Source: Dysidea avara
Lineage: Eukaryota; Porifera; Demospongiae; Dictyoceratida; Dysideidae
Direction of reading: 5' to 3'
Assembly (NCBI RefSeq): GCF_963678975.1
Contig: NC_089285.1
Location: 6,434,694-6,498,693 of the forward strand
DNA length: 64,000 nucleotides
A program made the translations under genes and the position numbers. The notes under the pieces were generated by a model, which was not told the origin of the DNA, made no database searches, and was given only the letters and a program-made list of their open reading frames with translations. The stretch's first letter is position 1. Each line of letters starts with the position of its first letter. Below, in pieces: positions 44,891 to 56,872 of the stretch.

Positions 44891-46617
44891 GCTTACTGTC
44901 AATTAATGCTCCAAGGTATTTGGTGGTTGTAGCTTCCTTGATAGGGGGATTTTTGTGATAAAGTAAGTATGAGTTATTGGACTCTTTTTATTTGTAATAT
45001 GTAAAAATTTGCATTTTGAAGGGTCGAAAGGCAATTACCATTTAAGGGTGCTCAGTACAGTTCACTTATATGGCTTCCCATGGAATTTAATTTGTTCTAT
45101 AATTTGCAAATGGTTTTAGCAAATGTTCTGTACTTTTTTACTGGATAACACTAGTACACAGTTTAGTCCAAACCCCAACTGCTAAACTTGAATTGCTGAG
45201 CTACAGTTTTCCCTTTATACTAGAACTAGTCCTACAGTTTACACACAAGAGCCTTGATACCTTTATGATATACTATGCTAAACAGCTGTGCATTTTTATT
45301 TTTGTTTTTTAGCTTCTCAATCATCACATAAGTATGTGACCCTATTTTGGAACACCATACATTTGGGCACATAGTCCAATTTTCTTTTTTATAGCTACAA
45401 TGAAGCACTGAGTGGTTATCTACCTTGTGTGAAAATTTTGTGTTGATACATTGAAGCATTCCAAAGATATGGCTAATTTACTATCTAATACATAACAAAC
45501 TAACTTTTCACTATCAGTTTATATAATAGAAGTGTATAGTGATCAGGTGACAAATTGATGACAAATCAAATCACTTTGTTGACAAAGATCTCCTTTCTCA
45601 CAATCTAAAATGGATGAAAAGAGATCCTTGAGAGTTTAATCATGTGTTCTTTGTGCTTTTCCTCAATTAAATCACTTGTATTATTGTCCCTAGGCTAAAG
45701 ACAAGAAAATGTTTGGTTTTGGGAATGAACAAATCAACCCATTTGTAGTTAATTGCTGTCCCACGCATCGTGAAACTACTACATGGCCTGATATAATTGA
45801 GTATATCTAGAATAAAGAAGTTATGGATGTGAAATTTTTTTCACAGCAAGAAGGCCTAATAAGTTGCTTTATCAGAATATGCAAATCGATGAAATTTTCA
45901 ATTGGGCATTCACACAAATTTTGCATGTGCCCAAATGTATGGTTTTCAAAATAGGGTCACATATTAGTCTTTCGGGTTGACACTCCCAGGAATCCTTTTC
46001 TTTACTTCCACGTTATTCATCATCTAAAGTAGCTTGTGTGAAAATTTCATGTCTATTGGATTAAAAATGATGGAGTAGTTTTAATTTAAGTGAGAGGGTG
46101 TAGAATAGCAAGATGCGTGTGCTTGTTGCTATGGAATACCTGATTTACAGGTACTAAAATGCGTCAACGTGTCACAGACTAATTAAGTGATCATAATATT
46201 TCTTTTAATGCAAAACAGACTATAAGTCTTGTACGAACTGTACAGAGCACTGGAGATCATTGATATGTATATATATATCAGAATTAAAAGGGGGGCTAAC
46301 ACTGTTCCTTGTGGCACACCTGAAAGTACATGAGTTGCAAGATTTTTCATGTTAACTACAATGACATGCTGGGATCTGGTTAGAAAAGCTTGGAGCCAAG
46401 TTAATATTGGTCCACGAATTCCATAAAGGGAGAGTTTCTGATACAGCCGGGCATGTGGGACTTTATCAAAAGCTTTGCTAAAGTCAAGAGTTAAAACATC
46501 ACACTGGCCTCCTTCATTTAGACATTCAGCAAAATCATTAACAGTAGTAATTAACTGATAGCACTGATACCAGAGATTATTCATTGCTATGAATATTGTA
46601 TAGTTTCTATATACCAT
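44870..46617 (-). pseudogene. LINE RT fragment split by a MITE
   Basis: The upstream part (46183-46617) holds NDFAECLNEGGQCDVLTLDF then SKAFDKVPHARLYQKLSLYG and LSGVPQGTVLAP. Further along the same strand, 44870-45008 gives EATTTKYLGALIDSKLTW, the thumb motif. The region between is degraded, lacks the catalytic (F/Y)ADD block and contains an inserted MITE (45333-45963). It belongs to a different LINE family from the copy at 4.8-8.8 kb. Confidence 0.75.
45333..45963. mobile_element. MITE, TATGTGACCCTATTTTG ends
   Basis: About 38-base inverted ends: TATGTGACCCTATTTTGGAA then CACCATACATTTGGGCACA, mirrored by TGTGCCCAAATGTATGG and TTTTCAAAATAGGGTCACATA. 631 bases, no transposase. Confidence 0.85.
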
Positions 46618-46629
46618 ATTTCCTTTCCA

Positions 46630-47080
46630 TGCAAAGCCTAAAGTTGGGTGGGGTCAGGATTAGTCTTGTTAAAATTTGAAACTATTTGTGAGAGCCATAA
46701 TTCTAGTGTCTGACCATATTGCGTAAACAACATGGCTTCAATTCATGCTGCTGATAATCCATTGTTTACAATAGACGTTGTAGCTACACAGTATCTGACT
46801 TGTTGTGAATGATGCAGAATAGCTACTGTACAGTTTACAGGACTGTACATGATGTAGTAGTTATAGCTATGTGAAATAATTACTATATTTGTAGATGCCA
46901 CATATTGTTTCTGGGAAGCCATATGCATTCATACATATACAACATGTGGTATACCCAATGGATATAATACAACATACTCTGTATATTACATAATACATAT
47001 CTCTTTTCTGGCATTATATCTACTGTGCACCATAATTATTCGGTTCAATAATTGTAATCCATGCACTGCTGGTAGACATG
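46630..47080. other. intergenic
   Basis: No gene or repeat recognised. Confidence 0.4.
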
Positions 47081-47084
47081 AGGC

Positions 47085-47515
47085 TATTATGCTCTAAAAA
47101 TTGAGCATTATGCTTTTGAGCAGTGCTCAAAAAATCACCTATTATGCTTTTGAGAATTGCCCATTATTCCCAAAATTATGCCACCATAATTAGCTAATAA
47201 TGCTAGTTTATTACTTTATCAGACTATTTTCATTGATGTTTAAGCTTCCAATAGTCTTGAATTCTTTGGCTGGTTGCTGTATTTCAGTATTTCGTTGCAA
47301 TGTGACTGCTTTATTAGAGTAAATAATATTCAGTGACTGTTCTATTAGAGTTTCTGACTGCTCTATTAGAGTATCTCGATCTTTTTAAACGGAACTGTGC
47401 AATCTGCAGATTTTCCTACTGTTAAAGTCTTATAATCACCTCAAAATGCTAGCATAATTCCTGATTCCCACACATACCTATTCAGAGTATGCCCGAAATT
47501 ATGCCGGCATAATCG
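47085..47515. mobile_element. decayed ATTATGCT-type MITE with motif cluster
   Basis: ATTATGCTCTAAAAATTGAG near 47097 and several TTATGC blocks up to GCCGGCATAATCGCCGC near 47500, related to 33054-33510. Three CTCTATTAGAG motifs occur at 47307-47373, followed by ATCTCGATCTTTTT. Confidence 0.55.
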
Positions 47516-47983
47516 CCGCATCCCCGTCTGCTCAGTGGAAAATCTGCATATGATTCTTATTGTGTATGGTCTTGGCTGAAATGATAAATGCACAAACACT
47601 AGTACTGAATGTTCAACTTGTATAATTATATCTATTATATCTTCGTCAGAGTTCCATGTCTTGTGACAAGTAGCTAGCTAGCTCAGTATCATACCAGCTG
47701 GTGAGTATTCATGAACACTGCATGAAGATACTACAATAACTAAGTGTCCTGACCATATAGCAAGACAACAGCTTCTCAATATTAGGAATGTGTGTAATGT
47801 ACGTGTATAGTCTTGTCAACAGCCAAGAGCAGTCAAGTAAATACTCTAATAATGCAGTCAAGTGTGTCTGATAACTCAAACTGAACTTGACAGCCACTAA
47901 TATAATGTAAATTGCTATAATATGTATTTACAACAATAATATAAAACAAATCCATTACTGGATTAATAAAAGTACACAAATTA

Positions 47984-48238
47984 GATGAATAAAAATTGAA
48001 AATTTTAAAAGGGGAATAGGGATCACTGAAAAGAAAAGCCACCAAACAAGAAGGGATCGCTGGGGTGGTAATGTAAACCACACATCTCTATTTGACTCAT
48101 CTCAAAATGACAGAACATGTAACTAAAATTTATGATACAGAGTCAAAATAGTGATTTGTGGTTACCCCAGTGATCCCTTCTTGTTTAACGGCTTTTTTCA
48201 GCGATCCCTATTCCCCTTTTAATTTTTTTTTATTCATC
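47984..48238. mobile_element. foldback MITE, GATGAATAAAAATTG ends
   Basis: About 80-base arms: GATGAATAAAAATTGAAAAT, AAAAGGGGAATAGGGATC and AAGAAGGGATCGCTGGGGT, mirrored by ACCCCAGTGATCCCTTCTT and GATCCCTATTCCCCTTTT to TTTATTCATC. Confidence 0.85.
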
Positions 48239-48243
48239 AATAT

Positions 48244-48400
48244 AGAGCCATCCTGCAAGAAAAGGTCCTTTTTTATTACAAGATAAAATCTTGCAGGAGA
48301 AAGGTCCAATTCCTGGAGGATCCTGCAATATTCTTGTGTAGGAAAAGGTCCTTTTTTATTGCAAGATCTTGCATTTTTGTTCTTGCAAGATGGTTTCTTG
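48244..48400. repeat. short direct repeats, AAAAGGTCCTTTTTTATTGC
   Basis: AAAAGGTCCTTTTTTATTAC at 48259 and AAAAGGTCCTTTTTTATTGC at 48343, with intervening TCTTGCA(A/G)GA palindromes. Confidence 0.5.
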
Positions 48401-48489
48401 TGGAAGTAGATGTAACTGAGTGTCAGGTATGTCAATTAATAAGATTGTGTAAACATAATAACTTTTAGTTGGTCTCAACAATGTAGTAG

Positions 48490-48650
48490 GGTTGGCTAGT
48501 TTAGCTTTTCAGTGGTAAGAATAATCATTAACCACAAACCTTGTAGCACGTCTCTGTACTGACTCAATGCTAGATATATCCAGAACTTGAGGACTTATAT
48601 AAAACGGTAGGCCCTTTAGCAATCCAATAATCGGTACACCTCTACCTAGC
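48490..48650 (-). pseudogene. LINE RT C-terminal remnant
   Basis: Minus strand reads VLDISSIESVQRRATRFVVN, the conserved QRRA(T/A)RFV block downstream of the RT thumb in CR1/Jockey-like LINEs. Only about 40 codons are recognisable. Confidence 0.6.
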
Positions 48651-48954
48651 ACTGCATACTGCACAGTCTTCTCCTGGCAATTAGATTTGTGTAGTATATA
48701 TAATCTAGTATCATTCAGTATTTGATCATAAAATATTATTTTAGGTGGTATATTAACTAATACACTATATAATTTTAAATTCCACTATTGTTGTGATCTG
48801 TGCATATGGTGCATCATTTCCTAGCCCAGTTATAATCAAAATAATTTCATAACAATGTTAAACACATATAGCTACTGAGGATTTTCTGTCCATTTGAACA
48901 TTGCATACTGCAGTATACGCAATACAATGTTTGAACAGACAGAATGTCATCAGT

Positions 48955-49420
48955 ATGCTCCTCCTGTTACACAGAATTACAAGTGAAGAACAGTACGAGA
49001 AGCATGTCTGCAATCAATCCAGTCACTATGGAAAATATGGGCGATAAGCCATGCAACACAGCCACAGGGAAGCTCCATTGTGCTATTGTGAATTGACACC
49101 TTACGTTGTCAGCAAAAGAACTAGGATACAAAGGAGGACAAAGGCAAGTCCATGATACGTGTATTGAACGTACTGTGGTTGGCAAAAAGGTACATCTTGG
49201 GATGAAGCAAAGTCAAAACAGAGAAGAAATCATGTCTGTAGCATTATCCATTGTTGAGTTATGCTGGCTGGAGGCATCAGTTAGATAATACTGAGTCAGT
49301 CAACATAAAAATCTGTTAATAGATTTTTTTTTGAATTTCATAGAAACTTTTTGGATGGCCTGAAGATATTTTTGAGTTTAGCTGTGCCTAACCAGACTGT
49401 CAAGGAGGGAATGGTTTTAG
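48955..49420. repeat. dispersed repeat R4, copy 4
   Basis: Shares GTCAGCAAAAGAACTAGGAT, GGGATGAAGCAAAGTC and the TTGAGTTATGCTGGCTGGAG tail with 37385-37870. Confidence 0.6.
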
Positions 49421-49499
49421 GGTGATATTTTTTGGTTTGAAAAGCCCAGTTCTTCATTATCAATCCCTATACAGTACTACCGTACTGTATGATACAAAT

Positions 49500-49863
49500 T
49501 AGGGCTGACACGATCATCATATGGTTTTTTAGTATTCAAGTACTCTCTAGAGTTAATGATCGTGTACTCACAATTACTAGTTGCAAATAGTCATACCCAT
49601 TTGACATGTTTTGTACCAACCTTTAACAGTTTACAGCTTTTTTCAAGTAACAACAATGATACACACACTGTATTAAAGTACTGATGTGACCAGAAATTAT
49701 GCCAATCAAACTCTACAGTCTTCATTGTGTCACTCTCTGATGACAATACATCATGTGAGCTGGCTCACATGATCTTAATGAGTACTAGAGTACCAATTTT
49801 ACTATCCGAGTACGAAAATCCTTAATGAGTACTCGTCAAGTATTACTATTTGTTCCAGCCCTC
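49500..49863. mobile_element. hAT-like MITE, TAGGGCTG ends
   Basis: Starts TTAGGGCTGACACGATCA and ends TTTGTTCCAGCCCT. Internal GAGTACTC and ACGATCA(T/C)-type inverted segments. No clear target duplication. Tentative. Confidence 0.45.
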
Positions 49864-50030
49864 AAATACTAAAAATTGACATCATGCCTATCACTCTATG
49901 TAGTGCATGCTATTATAATCCATCAGTCAATACTACAACAGTACACTAACATCAAACAGTTTCAATAAACTGCTTCTGTTCTTACAATAACAACAGTGTT
50001 CTTGCGTGGCTGCAGCAGTTCCAAAGCATG

Positions 50031-50189
50031 TTAAATTTCTGCATTAAAAATTGATCCATCCAAGGACTCTGTGGTGATGCTCTGTCCACTAGTGGTTGCT
50101 GTATCAACACTTGAGGTACTTTGAGTTACATTCCTTTTCTTGATCTTCACCCACCGTGCAGTCTTAGGGTTATTACAGTGGGCACAAGA
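50031..50189 (-). CDS. possible terminal exon of the PUR-like gene
   Basis: A strong acceptor (ATTTTTTCTTCACCTATTAT then CAG) precedes 50189. In phase 0 the exon reads SCAHCNNPKTARWVKIKKRN and stays open to TAA at 50031. In phase 2, which fits a small upstream candidate exon (50470-50503), it reads LVPTVITLRLHGG and stops at 50147. I cannot choose between them. Confidence 0.35.
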   Translation of the reverse strand, partial: SCAHCNNPKTARWVKIKKRNVTQSTSSVDTATTSGQSITTESLDGSIFNAEI

Positions 50190-51604
50190 CTGATAATAGG
50201 TGAAGAAAAAATACTAGAAAGAACAATAGGGCGATTTAAAAGCATACTCCGTGGGTCCCTGAACACAGTGTGTGTGGGAGGAAAGATAAACATGTACAGT
50301 AATACTATTCTAGGGGTATTGGCATATAAACATGAGTGATACGTTAGTACACAATTAAATCTGAGGGATGCTATATAAGAATGACTGTTCTCTTGCTAAA
50401 TTACCTCACTAGCTATATTATTTCAACTACCATACCTCTAGTGTGATTCTCTCTGAATTGCAATCTCACCCAAGGTATTCAATCTCACGACGAAGCAATG
50501 AAACTTAAACTTTCAACAAACACTAAATAAACTCTCTACAGTTCTGGACATTTACACACACAGTTTGTGTCATGTGATCCTTCTCACATGAGTGTCATGT
50601 GATCCTTCTCACATGATACTGGTGTTTAAACAAGAAAATGGTGTTGATAACACTGGACTGAGACATGGGTATACTGACTGATAGTTTAATAGCAATTAAG
50701 CTGCAGCAATAGACAGTAAGCATACAATAGGTAAATAACTACACAACAATTATCAGCCTAAGGGCACATTTCTCATGTATGAGGCTATTTGTCTGGTTCC
50801 ACATGTGTAGACAAAAAGGTTGCTAAAATGAAAATATATATATAATAACCTGCAACACTTTCATGGTTAGAACCATGGACCACTGATGTGTGAGATCAGT
50901 GTAGTACCAACTGTGCTTCCATTGCTATAGTCTGTTCGCGTTCACCTGAGCCCTCGTTTCTTGTTAATAACTCTTGTTACATGGGCCAGCTGTCCAAACA
51001 TTTAGTAGCAATGTGAATCCTTTTAAACGCCAGAACTGGTAATCAAAAAAGCGCTTTAATACCAGCAAGAACAAGTGAGTTATGAGGCTTTAAAAATATC
51101 CCATACATTTAGTATGGACGATTCAGGCGTGCAAACATGTTTACAGTAATTATGAAAATATGCTTGTTCCAGTACAAAACCATTGGGAGTGAACATGTGT
51201 TCACCCCTTTGATATTACTATATTTGGCAGGGCTCAGGTGAACGCGTACCCACTATAGCTACTCACCTCCTCTACTTTTCTATCTTATAAATGTGATTCA
51301 AGAGGTAATCTGTACAACCTACATGTATATACCTGGGTATAGGCATAGCAACCCGGGGGGGGGGAGAAAGAGGGCTGGAGCCTCTCTAATAATTTTCTGC
51401 TGTTAGTTTTCAAAAAGATCAAATAACTCTAATAGAACAGTCAGTTGATCTAATAGAGCAGTCATTGTGTTTCAGAAGGTTAAACCCTCAAAATTTTCCT
51501 GTGGGGGCATGTCCCCAGACCCCTAGAGGGATAATGCTTTGCATGTTGACTGTGCTTGACAACTGCATAAACAGAGTCCCCCTATCTAAAAATAGTTTGC
51601 TATG

Positions 51605-52255
51605 ACTACACGTGAGTGAAGAAGAAACCAAAGCTGAACCCGACCCTAACGCTATTACCAAGAGTATATAATAGAAACCAAGAGTATCGAACAGGTGTAT
51701 TACCCTGTGATTAATGATTGCATAAAGTAACATGGATATATCAGTAATTGTTTGTTTTCATTACCATTAAGGTTTGCTGTATTTAGCTAAATTTGGCCAC
51801 AAAATCAAGTGAAAACATGATAGGAGTTAAAGGGAATTGACAAATGTTAAAGTTCTGGTACTACCAAGAGGATCCCTGAAGGCGTAGCAACACACTTGTT
51901 TGTGCAACCATTGTTTTAGCAAGCTGGAGTTATCTTGGGTCCTTACTACACTTTCCTTGTACAATAACTGTTGATACTTGGTTGAATAACACAGAAAACT
52001 GGCAAACAAAGACCAATTGCCATGTGCGCATTTCAAATTACCACTTTGTGTAAACAAACAATTACTGAAATATCTGTGTTACTTTACACAATCATTAATC
52101 ACGGGCTAATACACTGTTCGACACTCTTGGTTTCTATTATATACTCTTGGTATATGCTATGAAGGTAAATTTTTGTTGAGTTTGAGACATACTATGGTTG
52201 GCACTTGCTCCAACCCTAGCTCCCCTTGAACTCACCAACCATTATACAACTAGTG
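51605..52255. mobile_element. foldback element (as at 1881) with nested insertion
   Basis: Left part GAAGAAACCAAAGCTGAACC and right part GAAGGTAAATTTTTGTTGAG with CTCCAACCCTAG match 1949-2159. Between them sits an element at 51657-52151. Confidence 0.6.
51657..52151. mobile_element. MITE, ACCAAGAGTATATAATAGAA ends
   Basis: About 95-base inverted ends: ACCAAGAGTATATAATAGAA, ATTAATGATTGCATAAAGTA and ATCAGTAATTGTTTG on the left, mirrored on the right to TATATACTCTTGGT. The interior frame at 51827-52057 has no recognisable domain. Confidence 0.8.
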
Positions 52256-52545
52256 TCCTTGGGTGAGTGCCAGATGAATAGCCTGAATAAGTAGGTGTCT
52301 GGAATCAGATGAATAGCCATTACGTTATTTATTTGTTGGTGACATAATTTTCACCACATCTTTTCATTTTATTAATTATTATTGTTGGATAATGTAGCTA
52401 TTAGGCAGGTACTACTGTATGGTCCAGTTCCCCCACCCCTTCCTGTCGGTGGCCCTGTTTACATACATATAAAGTATATGTGCAGTTAAGATGCTATCTG
52501 GTTATGGACGTCCTTACTTATTAATAATAAACTCTTATTAATTAC

Positions 52546-53709
52546 CTGGAGGTGTTGGTCTTTTAGAATACAAATTGTGTGAACTAGTTTCTCGCTTCTC
52601 CAAGAGAGCAGACAGTGCATCTTTGAACTCTTCTAAATCTCCACTTGATATAATTACAACAAACTGCTTACATGAGTGATCTGAACACTGAATCACTCGT
52701 ATCTATATAACAAAACAGTACATACAGCTAGGTGATTTCACAAGTATAAAAAGTGTATCATACACAATATTAATTTGTGCTTGTATACAGGGCCGCCCAG
52801 AGAAATTAAGGGGCCCAGGGCAAAGAGTTAAAGTGGGGCCCCAGAGGCAAGGAGGTTTCCATTCTAAATCACAACTTCACCCAAACTGTAAGTTGAAGAC
52901 CAAAAAAAAAAAAAAAAAAAAAAAAAAAGGTCACAACCTACTCACAATGACAATAGCCACCCTTCACCAACCATATCTCCTTATCTATAAGTTTGCTACA
53001 CTGCTCCTCTGAAGAATGCTGTGACTGCTCTATTAGAGTATATCGATCTTTTAAGCAGGTATTCGGGGGGCCCTTCATGGGGCCTCCTGGGGCCCCTATC
53101 AGGCTGGCGGCCCGGGGAAAAATGCCCCAGTTGCCCCCCCCCCCCCCCCCCTGTGGGCGGCCCTGCTTGTATATGATACTAGTAAGCAATTATAAAGTAG
53201 ACAAATAATTTGTACATTAATGCACCTTCACAAATATTCCACCTTTGTTCTCTCTCAAATCAACACGGCATTGTGTTTCTGTGTCACTCCAAAGAACACG
53301 AGTCTCCAGTTGTTTTTGGCGACAGCACTTCTCTCTTGATACTTGGCTTCGCTCATTTATCTTTCTCAAGAGACCATCAAAAATACCTACAAGACTTTGA
53401 GCATGACTCCATTCCATTTTGATAGTACGTGGCTATAATCAACAACAACAAACGGGATATGATAATATAGTCTACTAGTTACATGAAATTGCAGAAGAAC
53501 CAATGTAAAACACTTTGGGTAATCATTTTTTTTCAAATAGGCGGATACCATCGCTACACGGCACTTGAGAGAATTCCTTACAATGGATGAATGAAAATTT
53601 TGAGGGTTGTCACCCATACAGATGGTGAGAAGTCCAGACTTGACAGTAATATGTGTCCGATTATACTGTGAGGTGTTTCTCTGGTTCATTAACTTGAGTA
53701 CTTTTTTCA
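52546..53709 (-). CDS. PUR-like domain protein, three exons
   Basis: Minus-strand exons C 53582-53709 (acceptor GTTGTAG, donor ATT|GTAAGG), A 53226-53432 (acceptor GATTATAG, donor AAG|GTGCAT) and B 52546-52702 (acceptor TTATATAG, donor CCAG|GTAATT). Phases agree (1 to 0, 0 to 0, 0 to 1), giving about 147 residues. A/B spell a PUR-type repeat: KQLETRVLWSDTETQCRVDL, RENKGGIFVKIRV and FVVIISSGDLEEFKDALSAL, matching the K..V......F..D(L/V)KEN..GRFL(R/K)I...EF.DAL pattern of Pur-alpha. C/A give a weaker first repeat (HITVKSGLLTICMGDN, then MEWSHAQSLVGIFDGLL). Pur proteins bind single-stranded purine-rich DNA and RNA. The divergence from known Pur-alpha is large, so this may be another family with the same fold. 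A hAT MITE sits in the A-B intron. Confidence 0.5.
52788..53165. mobile_element. hAT-type MITE with 8-bp target duplication
   Basis: Ends CAGGGCCGCCCAGAG and TGTGGGCGGCCCTG, flanked by CTTGTATA at 52780-52787 and 53166-53173, a perfect 8-bp duplication. Opposite orientation to the copy at 27494-27852. Contains a long A tract, a C tract and GACTGCTCTATTAGAGTATA. It lies in an intron of the PUR-like gene. Confidence 0.95.
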
Positions 53710-54099
53710 CTACAACTTTAATAAATAATTTAAAGTCTAGCTATGTAGCTATTTAACTTGTCCACAAGACAGCATTTAACGTTGTTCATCAATTATAATT
53801 CCATATATGGCACCACGGTGTTACTTTTGCAAACACTTGCAGGCAGTGGTGGAGGATGTGGGGGGTGGGGGTGCGTGACCAGAGTGTATAGATCAGGGGC
53901 CCCAGAAACTGTAGCCATTTTCACGATGTCTCAGAAAGTTCATCAGAATTAGTTTTATACACACAATTTGAAGCATTTTCAACTAAAACACCAACTTTTT
54001 AACTCATCATATGCTACAGTGTATTTGCAGTCAATAAAAACCTTTTGTGACAAAGTTTTTAGCTGTTGACTACAGTACAAAACAGCTTTTAGACAGTTG

Positions 54100-54180
54100 G
54101 AAATACTTGGTACAGGTGTAACACACCAACTCTTAAAGTGAAAGGTCAGTGGTTCAATTCCCACTGTAGGCAAGTACTTT
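54100..54180 (+). other. tRNA-like T-arm fragment
   Basis: AGTGGTTCAATTCCCACT forms a 5-bp stem with a T-loop-like sequence (GGTTCAATTCC, close to the B-box consensus). Upstream there is no convincing acceptor or anticodon arm, so I consider it a SINE head or chance rather than a tRNA gene. Confidence 0.25.
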
Positions 54181-54204
54181 TAGGAACATATTTTTAGGAA
54201 GCGC

Positions 54205-54265
54205 TTTGACTGCTCTATTAGGGTATTTTAGTGTTCTATTAGAATATATCAATCTTTTTTAGCCT
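54205..54265. repeat. paired CTCTATTAG motif block
   Basis: TTTGACTGCTCTATTAGGGT followed by GTGTTCTATTAGAATATATC and AATCTTTTTT. One of about twelve such loci. Confidence 0.6.
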
Positions 54266-54599
54266 CACTCCAATTTCGGCAAGATATTCTAAGGGTGGCT
54301 ATATAGACCCCCCTCAGCAGACCGAGGGAAAGCTTCAGCCCCCCACCGCCTATGGCTACAGGTACTGCAGCGAATCTTCCATGATGAAAATAAGTACCGC
54401 GCATTAAACATCATGTAAGTCTGTTCATCTAAGTAGATAATGAGTTACTATATTGTTGAAGCCAAATGAATGATTTTGTGATTTCAGTGTGCCAAGCCAG
54501 CATACTGAAAATGATGGTTGTTTAGTATAGTATCTTGCCAAATATTCTATAGGGTAAGAGCTTCACCAAGTTTGTGGATTTAGGATTCAAACAAACATG

Positions 54600-54790
54600 A
54601 AATAGAGAAAAACTGACAGTTTTTAAACATTACATTGTCTGTAAACAACACCAAAGCCCAAAGGTCAAATCTGAGGTGGTTTGTCATATGCAAACTTTGC
54701 CAAGTTTCATGCTTTTATCCAAAAGTACACAAAAAGGTCTATTTAAAATGCTTAGAACCCCGACTATTTGTAAGTATGGTATCTAACAAT
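54600..54790 (-). repeat. third copy of the 23.6 kb dispersed repeat
   Basis: AAAGGTCAAATCTGAGGTGG, GCCAAGTTTCATGCTTTTAT and CCAAAAGTACACAAAAAGGT match 23560-23680 in reverse orientation. Confidence 0.6.
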
Positions 54791-54799
54791 CATTCAAAT

Positions 54800-56385
54800 A
54801 AGTACAAGTTGAGCTGGATCCTGAAAAACACCTAAAAATTAAAAGTGGATTTTTTTTCTCTCTTGAGAGTAAACACTTCAGCCAACCAGATGATTAACGG
54901 CGACACCAAAGGTGTCTGCAACAAACTAGTCAGGTTTGGTTCCATTACAAGTTAGAAAAAGGGCTGTAATGGAGATTACACTTTTAAGGCTTACCCATAG
55001 GAAATGTATAGTGAAAATGTTGATTGACTGTAAATATTATGTCAAACATTTGAACGAAAAGATTTAAAATATTTTTAGCAGGTCAAGTAGTACTACAAAT
55101 GAGCCAAATTTCAACATGGTCTGTAATTGCATCTATGAGTTATTAAATGTTTTTGAGGATTCAGCTCAACAGGTACATGCTATACCATAGCTAATACCAT
55201 AGTAATTATCCCCTATAATATATTCCATACAATTATTATTATTATAATAAGGCCAGGCAAAGTAGATTGCTAGTTTCTCATCAGCCACTTCCTCATTTTG
55301 ATGCAGGCGGGCAGTCATTGAAGCACACAAAATCACAACAACAGTAGGCTAGCCATTTCTGTCACTACAAGGATTATCAAGAGTCTTAAAGCTATACATT
55401 TTACTACCTTCCCTAAGAAGAAAGAATTAGCTGAAAATGATAGTAATTGTAATATTTACACAGGGAATCCACCCAGTAAAACTGACTTACATTGGAGCCC
55501 TGCACATAGCTGAAAATTATGTATAGTTTGTCAAAATCCTAGCACAGCTGATAATTATAGCAGTAATGGAGGTGGCAGGGTTGAAGGTGATGCAGGCAAA
55601 CTATAAATACAGTTTGGTCGCTCCATATTCCAAATATGAGACCAGGACAAATGACTTGCTGTATTAATTTTTTTTAATTCACAGAGGTTGTGCTATAGAT
55701 AATATATGTCACGTACAGTATATTATCACCTTGCATTTACTCAAAAGTTTTTAAGGTTTACTGCTTCTCACTGATGGAATGCAATACCATCCGACTTCCA
55801 TCCTACTATCACAGACCTCCACTACCAGCAATTCCACCATGATTGTACTTCGGAGGTTCCAGGTACAAGGCACAACACTAACTAATGGTATTGCCCTCAA
55901 GATTTTGTTGCTATAGACAGCCTTTAAAGCAAAAACTATAAATAGAATGACCTCACTTCCTTCCGCTAATCGCCTGTTTGAGTTGCGAACAAGAAGTTGT
56001 CAAATACGTATACAATGTATAGTGTATCAACTCCATGCAGACACACAATGTAATCACAGAGTTGATATGAAAGTGGAGGTTATTCCATCCTTGATACCAT
56101 CGATAAGGCGAACACATGTAGACTCTATGTATTTTTGTAATTTGTGACATGAATTTCTATTTGCTTGAAATCCACCTGTACTTCGAAATTAAAATCTATG
56201 AAATTCAGATTTTACTGTTCCTACGAAAATTTCTGGTTTGAAAATAACCAGCTATATGGTAGTATATCAGTTGACAAACAATATAATTGTATCTTTATTG
56301 ATTCTGGTTGTAATTCTATTTCTCCAGAAGACTGAGTTATAGTGGAGTAATTAACAGCCACTGGCGAGGCAATCAGCTCGATCAG
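54800..56385. other. intron or intergenic sequence
   Basis: Lies between the putative first exon at 57608 and exon C of the PUR-like gene. A short plus-strand frame at 55947-56147 follows a TATAAATAG at 55936-55945 but has no motif. No supported gene. Confidence 0.35.
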
Positions 56386-56388
56386 GGT

Positions 56389-56525
<137 letters not shown>

Positions 56526-56577
56526 ATGGCATTGATTCCCAACAATGGCCATTATGGATAGTTTACTGCACTCACAA

Positions 56578-56872
56578 ATCAAGGGGGAGGCACTATATAT
56601 TCTGTACTCTGATCTTCGTCCTCGGTCAAAACAAAAGTCAAGCAAGAAATTTGCAGTAGGTCAAAAGACAGGCTTCGATTGTAAAAGGTATACCACAATT
56701 GGTACTTTTACAGTTACAACATAACTGTATTTTTATGAAAATATGCAAGAATTTGGTCAAGAGTCAAGCATGGATTTTAGCAAAGGGTCAAGGCATTTTT
56801 TTTTTTTTACTTTGACCCAGGACGAAGATCGGAGTACAGGGTATATGGAGTATCACCCCCTTGCAAGTGTCA
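56578..56872. mobile_element. MITE, CAAGGGGGAGGCACTATATA ends
   Basis: TCTGTACTCTGATCTTCGTC then CTCGGTCAAA at the left, mirrored by TTTGACCCAGGACGAAGATC then GGAGTACAGGGTATAT at the right. Interior rich in GGTCAA. Confidence 0.75.

Noticed and set aside
53210-53422. Plus-strand frame opposite the PUR-like exon
   Set aside because: The minus strand has the splice sites, phase agreement and PUR-type residues; the plus frame is its shadow.
52546-53709. REC114-like meiotic protein
   Set aside because: Considered for the spacing of hydrophobic residues, but the DLRENKGGIFVKI and EEFKDAL blocks fit a PUR repeat better.
54100-54180. tRNA gene
   Set aside because: Only the T-arm-like element is convincing; no complete cloverleaf could be drawn.
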